From: Betaproteobacteria bacterium
GTDB taxonomy: Bacteria > Pseudomonadota > Gammaproteobacteria > Burkholderiales > Burkholderiaceae_D
Length of the DNA: 48,379 nucleotides
Reading direction: 5' to 3'
Assembly: GCA_025362735.1 (NCBI GenBank)
Contig: JANYFL010000059.1
Coordinates: 1 to 48,379, forward strand
This document shows positions 35,801 to 43,268 of this stretch, piece by piece. The notes under the pieces are model-generated. The model was not told the origin of the DNA. It did not search any database and saw only the letters and a program-made list of their open reading frames with translations. The stretch's first letter is position 1. The number at the start of each line of letters is the position of its first letter. Made by a program: the position numbers and the translations under genes.

Positions 35801-38800
35801 TTCGAAGCGGCGTCTGGAAATCTCGGTCAAAGCCATGGATCTGCGTTTCCTTTCGCAGCCGATCATGGTCGGACATTACGAACAGGATCCCATCGCCGGG
35901 CCGGAGGCGCTGATCGATCATGAACTGCTCGCTGGCGATCTGAGCGAACGTCATAGCATGGGCCTCTATGCCGGGCCGCGCGGCACGGCTGCTGTGGTGT
36001 TGCGTGCCCCTAATGAGTTAGAGCGACGGCGCGGTAGTCTCATCGGTGCGGTCGTGACCGGCCTGGGCAAATACGATGGTGCCTTGAGTCTGTCCGACTT
36101 GACCGAAGCCGTTCGTGCGGGAGCCTTGCGCTACTTGTTGCAAGTGGTTGATGTATTGGGTAAGGCGGATCGCGAAGTGCCGCTGGCGACCTTACTGCTG
36201 GGCTACAACTCATCAGCCAATCTGACGGTTGCCGCTTCGGTCGAAGCGCTGGTGCGTGGTGTCGTCGAAGCCAATGCCAAGTTCTTCGAGACGACTCGTC
36301 TCAATATCCGCATTGCCCGGCTCGATATTGTTGAGCTCTATCGTGACACCGCCATCACGGCGGTATATGCGTTGCGTCAATTGTCTGAGCGACTAAGTGC
36401 TTTCTCGGAGAAGCTCGGCACCATGCTGATTTGCCGTAATGAGCTGGAGCAGGGCGACGGCGTGCGGCCGCGTTTGTTTGATAGCCGCAATGCCAGCTAC
36501 TGGCCGCGCATGATCGTCACCGATGCACGGCGTAGCGATGGTAGTGGACTCACTGTGGGTTCCTCTGGCAACGTGGCGTTGCCAAATGATGCCGCGCGCA
36601 CGGGTGTCGCTGATAGTTTGCGCTTCCTGTTCGTCGGTCAGCGTGCCCGGGCCGAGTCGGTGGTGCAGCAACGTCAACCCGGCCTGATCGAACAACTGGT
36701 GCAGCAGCAGATTCATAACACGGCGTGGCAGCCCGACTTTGGCCGCATGTTGTTCCAGTTGATGGTGCCCCACGATTTCAAGGACGCTGCGCGTCAGCTC
36801 GACCGTCTCGTTCTCGTGGTGGATAGCACGACGGCCAACCTTCCATGGGAATTGATGCTGGCTGATGATCCCGCGCGCGGTAACGTCAACACGGATGATC
36901 AGCTCCCTCTGGCCTTGCGTACTGCGGTCGTGCGCCAACTGTCATCGACCGTCTTCCGTCGTCAGGTGCGGCAGACCATGGAGCGTACCGCCCTGGTCAT
37001 CGGTAATCCTTCAACGCGTGGTTTTGCATCGGCTTTTTCAACACCAGCATGCAAGCGTACCGATGATCCGGTGGCATTGCCCGATGCCTATCAGGAAGCG
37101 GTCGCTGTGGGTCGTGTGTTATCCGGCATGGGATACAAAGTGACTCCTGAGGTCATGACCGATGGAGCCGAGGCCAGCGAGGTACTCGCCTTGCTGTATC
37201 GCCAGCCTTATCGCATCGTCCATGTTTCCGCACACGGCGTATTTAATCTGCAGCACGCGGATGGTTACTGCCGCAGCGGGGTCTTGCTGTCCGGCGGTCT
37301 GTTGATGACGGCGGCTGAAGTCGCTGCGATGGAGGTGGTGCCCGAACTGGTCTTCCTCAATTGCTGCCACCTCGGTCAGATCGATATCAAGGCAGCGGAT
37401 AAAGTCGACGGAGTCAATGGCGATGGCAACAAACTTGCGGCCAGTCTCGCCCGTGAATTAATCGAGATCGGGGTGCGCTGTGTGATCGTGGCGGGATGGG
37501 CGGTCAACGATCAATATGCACGCCTGTTCGGCGAGGTGTTCTATCAGCGGCTTCTGTTGGACCGTTTGCCGTTTGGTGAGGCAGTCTTGAAGGCGCGCCT
37601 GGCGGTTTGGGATCAAAGCCTCGGCAGCGACATTACCTGGGGTGCTTTCCAGGCTTATGGCGATCCTGGCTGGCTAGCCGAAGCGCGACCGGCTGGACAT
37701 CCAATGCAGGGCGCTGCAGAAATGCACTATGTGTCGCCAGAGGAACTGCTCGACGATCTCGCACGACTGCGTGCCGATCTCTCTCGCAAGCGGGACTTTT
37801 TAAGCGATCGAGAAATGCGTGCGCAAGTGGCAATGGTCAAGGAAACGCTGGACAAGCGTTGCCCATCCGCTTGGATGGCACTGCCACAACTGCAATCCGC
37901 ACTGGGTGCGGCATGGTATGACCTCGGCCAGTTTGAACCGGCGCGCGAAGCTTTGCTCAAGGCGATTCAGGCCGAAGACAAGAATGGTCAGGTTCCCATT
38001 CACGATATTGAAAAGCTGGCCAATGTTGAAGCGCGGCTTGGTGAGAAGCAAGCTGAGGCCGAGCTGGAAAAAAGTCATGCGGCCGGAACGAAAGGCGCAA
38101 AGAATTCCGAAGCGCTGATTGATCAGGCGCTTCAACGTCTGGCGGGGCTGGATGCACTGGTGAGCGGCCAGGCAGATGCATTCGATCCTGCTTCGTATAA
38201 ACCGGTCTACAACGCAGAGCGCAGCGCATTGCGCGGTGGCGCATGGAAGCGCAAAGCCAGTCTGCAGGCACGCCGTATCCTGAAAGGATTGTCCGCTGAT
38301 GACCTGAAAAAAGTTTCTCAGCAGATGGACGAGTCTCTAGCCAACAGCATTGCCGCTTATCGCAGTGCTGAGGGCAGTCCGGGCAGCCTGCATTTTTCTG
38401 CGTACCTGGCCCTTAATCGTTTGGCTCTGGATGCATTGACAGCCTGGCCGGATCAAAGCAGTAAAGATGCGGCCATTGCGCTGGCGGAGCAATGCAAGCA
38501 CAGCGCCGAGCAGGGGTTTTCGAGCAACAATAGTATTTGGGGCGCGGTGATGCAGGCCGAGGCGCAACTGGTCGAGCGTCTGCTCGATGGCCGTTTGGGA
38601 GCAGAAGGTGAAGAAGGCCAGGCCGCCTTTGACGAATTGGTCGAAGCCTATACCGAAAGTATGTCGAACATTGTCATCAAGCCTTCACAGATCGATTCGA
38701 TCGTGACGCAAATGGAGTTGTTGTCACGCTTCTGTGATGCCCGTTCCCTGGTGCTCAAAGAGTCGCTGACCGATGCACCGAATAGTGGCGGTGGGTCGTC

Positions 38801-39056
38801 TGCACCCAGACATGAGTCCTTGTGGCGCATGGCAGACCGTTTACTTGAACTGGTTCAAAGCCTTTCTCCAGGGCGCCCCGCACGGACTGATCGGCCGTCG
38901 ATGAAGCGCGTCGGGAATGGGTCGAGCGGAAAATCCAGGCAGAGTGTTGCGAAAAAAGTTGTCGCCAAATCGCCGGTCAAAGTTGCTGACAAGAATGCCG
39001 CAAAGAGTGCCGCAAAGAGTGCTAAAAAAGTAGCCAAAAAAAGTAAAAAATCATGA
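32883..39056 (+). CDS. Giant protein: two alpha/beta-hydrolase domains, CHAT protease, TPR region and lysine-rich tail
   Basis: This 2057-residue protein has several recognisable parts. The first hydrolase fold has the oxyanion loop HGTGSS (239-244) and nucleophile elbow SHSRGG (Ser306). A second, LCAT/lipase-like fold has PGVMGS (588-593) and AHSMGG (Ser687). A region near 1020-1180 (VVTGLGKYDGALSLSDL) resembles the macro-like N-domain of M17 aminopeptidases; this is tentative. A CHAT caspase-like protease (about 1300-1600) has H1451 in HVSAHGVF and C1495 in FLNCCHLG. TPR-like helices follow (about 1660-1730). The last 45 residues are Lys/Ala-rich like histone H1. No signal peptide is seen. 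It is probably the central cytoplasmic effector of the cluster, combining lipid or ester hydrolysis with proteolysis. Substrates are unknown. Confidence 0.8.
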   Translation: MVDRSIPIKLNGRLIVRESGSHIEAELPAILRAASRSLSQPGSERTAVQDPFFPDGYLSPTASFDVGVSARSAADGVSEKQHDAAPNEVIVFELSDGSTFITSAQRLHDTLKLTHPEFIAEDGSILLEKLRADGAAPRGFLADVAGGLISKVFTFIVGAKPDSIINQALQTLGSPERIAELGVSWAGTKALMWAIEDQLSQKPGLYKWESETELKALPPDFDQPMTDELAKKPMLVFLHGTGSSTFGSFSELRGGDRNLWGTLERTFTGGIYAFEHRTLSESPIENAIALASALPPSANVSLVSHSRGGLVADLLCLNGFEGLIDNYKYRFEGTGDADPDEAIRVIAEMDDAHAEQRKQLSRLATVLRKQKLNIQRYVRVAAPANGTRLASGNFDLFLSGVLTLIGQVPFFFGNPLYSAFKRVVIEIAKNRTNPHLIPGIEAMLPDSPMARLLRDAPVQNGIVMAVIAGDIEGGNLLKRLGVLLTDFLLFDNSDHDLVVDTVAMLAGIAPTTQARALFDRGPDVSHFRYFINSDTRTALRDWLTVTEPVKIEAFRPLPTKDEYRAALNAAMSRDVLVSTDRPVVVILPGVMGSHLRVGGSDRVWFDPLDIAGGGLTKVAWGKPNVEAEELFSMSYGKLCAELIKSHRVERFAYDWRQPLDVLAERLGEFLTRLMRETKQPIRLLAHSMGGLVVRAAIYKRRSVMDALMQREGSRFIMLGTPNQGAHSMVENLLGKGDTLRTLVRIDITHDMQEVLDIVSGFRGALQLLPRRGFKDTFQGQADGGTEYSIWPYDQENTWQTLKQKNIDFWFGNHRCGTPAQSVLEEATWLWKQDGLTTPSLPPEYESRSVYVYGIARNTACGVREVDGHLKMVGTTRGDGTVTWDSGRIGGVGSSYYMAAEHGNLAATEEHFPALIDLLTSGATNRLPQSPPALRAIEQPVPVTYDAGPPTADDADTLERSLMGGALRNRVPPRSKRRLEISVKAMDLRFLSQPIMVGHYEQDPIAGPEALIDHELLAGDLSERHSMGLYAGPRGTAAVVLRAPNELERRRGSLIGAVVTGLGKYDGALSLSDLTEAVRAGALRYLLQVVDVLGKADREVPLATLLLGYNSSANLTVAASVEALVRGVVEANAKFFETTRLNIRIARLDIVELYRDTAITAVYALRQLSERLSAFSEKLGTMLICRNELEQGDGVRPRLFDSRNASYWPRMIVTDARRSDGSGLTVGSSGNVALPNDAARTGVADSLRFLFVGQRARAESVVQQRQPGLIEQLVQQQIHNTAWQPDFGRMLFQLMVPHDFKDAARQLDRLVLVVDSTTANLPWELMLADDPARGNVNTDDQLPLALRTAVVRQLSSTVFRRQVRQTMERTALVIGNPSTRGFASAFSTPACKRTDDPVALPDAYQEAVAVGRVLSGMGYKVTPEVMTDGAEASEVLALLYRQPYRIVHVSAHGVFNLQHADGYCRSGVLLSGGLLMTAAEVAAMEVVPELVFLNCCHLGQIDIKAADKVDGVNGDGNKLAASLARELIEIGVRCVIVAGWAVNDQYARLFGEVFYQRLLLDRLPFGEAVLKARLAVWDQSLGSDITWGAFQAYGDPGWLAEARPAGHPMQGAAEMHYVSPEELLDDLARLRADLSRKRDFLSDREMRAQVAMVKETLDKRCPSAWMALPQLQSALGAAWYDLGQFEPAREALLKAIQAEDKNGQVPIHDIEKLANVEARLGEKQAEAELEKSHAAGTKGAKNSEALIDQALQRLAGLDALVSGQADAFDPASYKPVYNAERSALRGGAWKRKASLQARRILKGLSADDLKKVSQQMDESLANSIAAYRSAEGSPGSLHFSAYLALNRLALDALTAWPDQSSKDAAIALAEQCKHSAEQGFSSNNSIWGAVMQAEAQLVERLLDGRLGAEGEEGQAAFDELVEAYTESMSNIVIKPSQIDSIVTQMELLSRFCDARSLVLKESLTDAPNSGGGSSAPRHESLWRMADRLLELVQSLSPGRPARTDRPSMKRVGNGSSGKSRQSVAKKVVAKSPVKVADKNAAKSAAKSAKKVAKKSKKS

Positions 39057-39113
39057 CACCTGATATTCGCTGCCGCGTCTCAGTGCAGCAATCATCCAAT
39101 CCGGGAACAAGCC

Positions 39114-39815
39114 ATGTCCAAGCCCTACGTTCTTAAAAAAGGAGAGAGTCTATCCAAGGTCGCTGAACTCAAGTATGGCGACCGCAAGTTGGCTGCCCGT
39201 CTGGCCGATTACAACGGCCTGCTCAACACTAAAGACATCGTCGTCGGTCAGGCGATACAGATTCCTGCCGCGCGTGAGTTCAAGCGGCCGAAGTCGCCAG
39301 CTCCATCAACACGCGATGTGCCGCGCTGGCCGACTGCACCAAACGGCATGGCGGCGATCATCAGTCTGTTTGGAGACATTCGTGCCTATGTTCGGGATGA
39401 CGGCACGGCTGATCCGAAGTGGGAAGCCAACTTCATTGCTTCGTGCCCACTGCCCTTTGCGATGCCACTGGACTGGGCGCCAGCCACATCCGCCAAAAGC
39501 CTTCGTTGCCACAAACTTCTTGTTCCTTTATTCCAGGCCGTTTTTGCCGACATCGCCAGCAAGAATTTGCAAACATCGGTGAAGACTTATGGAGGTTGCT
39601 ACAACTGGCGCATGAAACGCGGTCAGGCCAAGGCTTCAACACACAGTTGGGGTATTGCAATCGACCTCAATGCGCGCACCAATGCAATGGGTACGGCTGG
39701 CGATATGGACCCGAAACTTGTAGCCTTGTTCGAGAGCTATGGCTTCGTGTGGGGTGGCGGATGGGCAGGCGCAAACAAGGATCCGATGCACTTTCAATAT
39801 TGCAGCGGGTATTGA
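39114..39815 (+). CDS. LysM domain plus M15-family D,D/L,D-peptidase
   Basis: This 233-residue protein has a LysM peptidoglycan-binding domain (about 4-52, YVLKKGESLSKVAELKYGD) and a C-terminal M15 zinc peptidase. The zinc ligands fit H177 and D184 in STHSWGIAIDLN and H226 in DPMHFQY. Such enzymes cut peptide bonds in peptidoglycan stems, as in phage endolysins and VanY-type carboxypeptidases. No signal peptide or membrane segment is present, so it would stay in the cytoplasm unless released or exported by another route. It lies 57 bp after the hydrolase-CHAT gene and 39 bp before the TIR gene, on the same strand. Confidence 0.82.
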   Translation: MSKPYVLKKGESLSKVAELKYGDRKLAARLADYNGLLNTKDIVVGQAIQIPAAREFKRPKSPAPSTRDVPRWPTAPNGMAAIISLFGDIRAYVRDDGTADPKWEANFIASCPLPFAMPLDWAPATSAKSLRCHKLLVPLFQAVFADIASKNLQTSVKTYGGCYNWRMKRGQAKASTHSWGIAIDLNARTNAMGTAGDMDPKLVALFESYGFVWGGGWAGANKDPMHFQYCSGY

Positions 39816-39854
39816 TTCGATTTTCTAACGCAAAGACTGAACAATCTTCAAATC

Positions 39855-41138
39855 ATGGCCGTTATCCAGAACCGCATCTTTATCAGTTATCGCAGCTCCG
39901 ACGGAAAGAAGGATGCGAATCGTCTGGCTGAAGACCTGGGCAAGGTTTTCGGTGACGATCAAGTTTTTTTCGACAAGCACGATTTGCGCGGAGGATCTTC
40001 CTGGCGCGAAGAAATTTTTGCTGCAATCGGCAGTCGACCGGTTGTCTTGCTGGTGCTGACTCCCGATTACTTTGGCGCCAAATTTCCCGATGGTCGCCTG
40101 CGTCTGGACGAAGCGGATGATCCGGTGCGGCAAGAGTTGGGCGCAACCATCCAGATCAAGGCGACGATCATGCCGCTATTGGGAGAAGGCGTGACCATGC
40201 CTTCTGCTGGAAGTCTGCCATCTGAACTGCGCGTCGTGACCGAAAAGCATGCTTTGCGCCTGCGCACCGACGATTGGAAAAATGACTTGCTGCGCATCAT
40301 TGACGATTTGATTCGTCAGGGAGTCAAGCCGCTGCGCGAAGACTGGCGCGCTTTGTTCGGAGGAGGCACTGGAGCGGATTCCATCTTGGCAACCAAACCC
40401 AAATTTACATTGTTGTGGATTGCTTTGGGTTTGCTCATTCTCTACGAGATTGGCGTGGCCGAAGAGCCTGATGCCGATACGTATTACGGCATGGCGATGT
40501 TGACGCTGATTCCTCTCTATTTGGTTTGGCGCGCGTACGGGAAATTAAAATTCAGCGGCAACTTGGGAAAGTACGCTTCGATTGCCATGCTCGTCATTAC
40601 CGGCTGGGAAATTCTGTCGTTCACCGCGCGTGGCATGCAATTAGCCAAGCCAGAGCAACAGGCAATCACTACGCCACCCGGTTCTATTACGCCCACGCCG
40701 ATGACTGGCACTGAACCTGCCCCTGCTCCGATACCCATTCCCGCAAAAATTGAAAGCACGGCTTCTGACTTAAGCGGTTCATGGATGGCGGTCATGGCGA
40801 ATAGCCAGACCCTGCCATTCTCGATCATTCACAAAGCAGAAAGCATCACTTTCACAACCACAAGGATCAGCGTGGCCAACGATCCCTGGTTCCAAACCAT
40901 TAATCTCGCGCTCGCGGCAAACGGAGGACTTGTCATTCAAGACATCCGCATGCGAGGTGGCGGCAGTATTTTCGAACGCGAGATTGAAGCTGAAATTGCC
41001 TTGACTTCAGGTGATGGTCAACGATTGATTGACAGCGGCAACATGAGCCTTGTTGTGTCGCCCGATGGCAAGATGCTTTCAGGCAGTGTGCATTTCAGTA
41101 GCGGCCAACCCACACCGCTGCGTTTCGTAAGGCAATGA
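39855..41138 (+). CDS. TIR-domain protein with membrane segments and a C-terminal beta domain
   Basis: This 427-residue protein begins with a TIR domain (about 5-150): IFISYRSSDG, QVFFDKHDLRGGSSWREEIFAAI with candidate catalytic E52 or E53, and VVLLVLTPDYF. Bacterial TIR domains often cleave NAD+ or make cyclic ADP-ribose signals. Three hydrophobic segments follow (about 183-204, 212-229, 240-256), then a Pro/Thr linker and a beta-rich domain (about 300-427) starting SDLSGSWMAVMANSQ, perhaps lipocalin-like and perhaps extracytoplasmic. With an odd number of segments the TIR and C-terminal domains would lie on opposite membrane faces. It ends the conflict cluster. Confidence 0.82.
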   Translation: MAVIQNRIFISYRSSDGKKDANRLAEDLGKVFGDDQVFFDKHDLRGGSSWREEIFAAIGSRPVVLLVLTPDYFGAKFPDGRLRLDEADDPVRQELGATIQIKATIMPLLGEGVTMPSAGSLPSELRVVTEKHALRLRTDDWKNDLLRIIDDLIRQGVKPLREDWRALFGGGTGADSILATKPKFTLLWIALGLLILYEIGVAEEPDADTYYGMAMLTLIPLYLVWRAYGKLKFSGNLGKYASIAMLVITGWEILSFTARGMQLAKPEQQAITTPPGSITPTPMTGTEPAPAPIPIPAKIESTASDLSGSWMAVMANSQTLPFSIIHKAESITFTTTRISVANDPWFQTINLALAANGGLVIQDIRMRGGGSIFEREIEAEIALTSGDGQRLIDSGNMSLVVSPDGKMLSGSVHFSSGQPTPLRFVRQ

Positions 41139-41158
41139 ACTGCACGACTTCCTTGCCC

Positions 41159-41422
41159 TCATTTGTTTTTTGGCAGTTGCTTGCGCGCATCCTTTTGCAA
41201 ATCCGCGACTAACGTAGCGTCTTCTCCTTTAGAGTGGAGACTGGCTTCCTCTTCTGCATGCTCTAAAGCATCGGCTTCTTCCTTGGATTTCGGCGCTGTT
41301 TTGTCTGCAGCCTTGGCCACTTTACCTTGGTCGACAAAGCGCTTCTCACTTTTGTTAAAGCGTCGTGCAGCTTCGTAGTTACCTTCACCTTGAATATCGC
41401 TCGTTGGGGTTTTCGACGACAT
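41159..41422 (-). CDS. Small highly charged protein
   Basis: This 87-residue protein is almost wholly hydrophilic, rich in Lys, Glu, Ala and Asp, with segments such as GEGNYEAARRFNKSEKRFVDQGK and KSKEEADALEHAEEEASLHSKGED. Similar short proteins are common in Burkholderiales and are likely disordered or helical stress proteins; the function is not known. The ATG at 41422 has AGGAGA eight bases upstream; a longer frame to 41470 has no such site. It converges on the TIR gene with 20 bp between stops. A perfect inverted repeat lies 59 bp upstream. Confidence 0.7.
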   Translation of the reverse strand: MSSKTPTSDIQGEGNYEAARRFNKSEKRFVDQGKVAKAADKTAPKSKEEADALEHAEEEASLHSKGEDATLVADLQKDARKQLPKNK

Positions 41423-41480
41423 GAGATTCTCCTGTTTCGTGAATGGGCAATTGAATCTGGACAATCTCAATCACCCTATT

Positions 41481-41503
41481 GGGGCAGTCAACATGACTGC
41501 CCC
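41481..41503. repeat. Perfect inverted repeat upstream of the small charged protein
   Basis: GGGGCAGTCA and TGACTGCCCC (10 bp arms) flank three bases. Neither side has a T-run, so it is not a classic terminator. It lies in the 176-bp gap between two minus-strand genes and could be an operator or a transcript-end hairpin for the phytase-like gene. Confidence 0.5.
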
Positions 41504-41598
41504 ATCTCATTCTCGTCATCCAGTGATTCAGCGATAGCCGTGTTTAAGCCGCATGCACATCAGTTTTTTCCTACACGCCCTCATAGAGGCCGTTCGAT

Positions 41599-43056
41599 TT
41601 ATTTCTGATTTCTTTTTCGTTGCATCGCCATTCCCATTAAACCAAGACTGCCCAGCATCAGGGCGTAGGTCGGTGGTTCTGGAACGAACTGTTGCGCTTG
41701 CAGACTGGGCAAGGTTGCAGCGTCAATTCCAAAGACATAAAAATTATTGGTATTGGCAAAGCCGTTCGGGTGATTGCTGTCTGTAATCGTGGCAAGAAAA
41801 TCATTGTCGTTCGCCAAAAACAAAGTGTGTTCAAGCACGCCGTTGTAAAGAATATCTTGTCCGAATGCCATGCCTTCGATTTTGGATGGGATGTCTTTGT
41901 CACTGATACCCAGTGCCTTCAATTCAGCAACCAGGTCAAGGAAGAGACTTTTGTTGACCTTTGCAGCCAGCAGTGCAGCCTGATCCGCCGCACTTCCCCC
42001 CAGGTTTGAAACATCCTGTGCTCCTGCCAGATCAATCTTGTAAAGCTGTTTGATGACGGCCTTAGAGTTATCACCCAGACCCTTACCATCGCGTTCATCA
42101 ATCAGAAATTCGTGATCGTTGATGGCAAGAATCTCGCTGACGCCGCTTCCGGCCGTGAGCTGATAAGCATATTCGTGGGTCGTGCCCGTGGCGATGTCGA
42201 TTGTGACAATACGCACGATCTTGTTGCCATCCTGAATCAGCGATGACTGCATGATGCCGACCAGAGTCTTGCCGTCTGGAGTAAGCGCCAAACCTTCCAT
42301 ACCTTTATTGGCAACGCGGCCACTGGTATTGCCGCTGATTTCAGTATTGCCAACCGGACTAAGCTGGGTCACGTCAAGATTGCCGGGCAGGGTGAACGTT
42401 TTGATACGTTGGCCCGTGGCTCGGTCAAATTGATAGACGTAGGGCCCATACTCGTCCGAGACAAAAACGCTTTTCCCGTCGTTCGATACCCGTACGCCTT
42501 CTGGGTCAAAACGTGCGTTGTTCGGATTGCCAGAATTTTTGGTTGGGTCGAAGTTGTCCGAGCGCCCGGTAAAATAGTAGGTGTTGTTGACGGTGTTGAG
42601 TGACGGGGCACCATTGCCGAGACCGACACTTGCACCGCTGCCATAAACCAATGGCGTTGGGCTCGACAGCAAGGTCGTGTTGGTCAATGTGGGCGTTAAC
42701 AGAAAAGGCAACCCCGGATTGGCATTCGCAGTCAGGTTCATGCTCAGAGTCTGAAAGCGGGTGATATAAGACGATGTATCATCCACCGCCGAGTTATAGG
42801 GCGTGGCATTAGGGCCCCGATCCGGCGTTGCAATGTAGGTATTGCCACCTGCGTAAGCGAAGCCCGAACCCAGACCTCCGAGCATGTTTCCCGCTACGCC
42901 ATTTTCGAGCGGTGCTGCGGTTACTGCGGAGAGATCCTGAAGATTTCCACTCAAGCTGCCTATTGCCAGCAATACGGGGCTGGCCTGGGAACTGGATATG
43001 CAGGCGGCAAACAGGGCAGGGGCGATGATCGACGCAAGAGCGTGTCGCTTGTTCAT
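41599..43056 (-). CDS. Phytase-like esterase with PEP-CTERM sorting signal
   Basis: This 485-residue exported protein has a signal peptide (MNKRHALASIIAPALFAACISSSQA, cleavage before SPVLL). A beta-propeller of the esterase-like/phytase-like family follows (about 50-455, with RFDPEGVRVSNDGKSVFVSDEYGPYVYQF and NKGMEGLALTPDGKTLVG). The C-terminus VPEPPTYALMLGSLGLMGMAMQRKRNQK is a PEP-CTERM tail: VPEP box, hydrophobic helix and basic end. The tail predicts processing by an exosortase encoded elsewhere and attachment to or secretion from the cell surface. The start at 43056 has an AAGGA site; a longer frame to 43131 is not supported. The substrate is unknown, since only the fold family resembles phytases. 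Confidence 0.85.
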   Translation of the reverse strand: MNKRHALASIIAPALFAACISSSQASPVLLAIGSLSGNLQDLSAVTAAPLENGVAGNMLGGLGSGFAYAGGNTYIATPDRGPNATPYNSAVDDTSSYITRFQTLSMNLTANANPGLPFLLTPTLTNTTLLSSPTPLVYGSGASVGLGNGAPSLNTVNNTYYFTGRSDNFDPTKNSGNPNNARFDPEGVRVSNDGKSVFVSDEYGPYVYQFDRATGQRIKTFTLPGNLDVTQLSPVGNTEISGNTSGRVANKGMEGLALTPDGKTLVGIMQSSLIQDGNKIVRIVTIDIATGTTHEYAYQLTAGSGVSEILAINDHEFLIDERDGKGLGDNSKAVIKQLYKIDLAGAQDVSNLGGSAADQAALLAAKVNKSLFLDLVAELKALGISDKDIPSKIEGMAFGQDILYNGVLEHTLFLANDNDFLATITDSNHPNGFANTNNFYVFGIDAATLPSLQAQQFVPEPPTYALMLGSLGLMGMAMQRKRNQK

Positions 43057-43268
43057 TGAGGTTTCCTTGAGGAGAAGTGACGAATAATCTTTGGAGATAT
43101 GCTGTTTTCGAGGCGCTAATCTAAAGACCAATTGCGTCAGCTTGATGTCAGTCTATGGGTGTATCAAGGTGAAGGCGGCCAGGATTTAAATCTTGGCTGG
43201 GTCAACTTCCATCGGGTGACAACCGTTAGACTTCTATATGGATGCTTATTCTTTTTTCTTTAAATTTC

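Noticed and set aside
36393..36938. 181-codon minus-strand frame inside the hydrolase-CHAT gene
   Set aside because: Antisense shadow of a continuous, domain-bearing frame.
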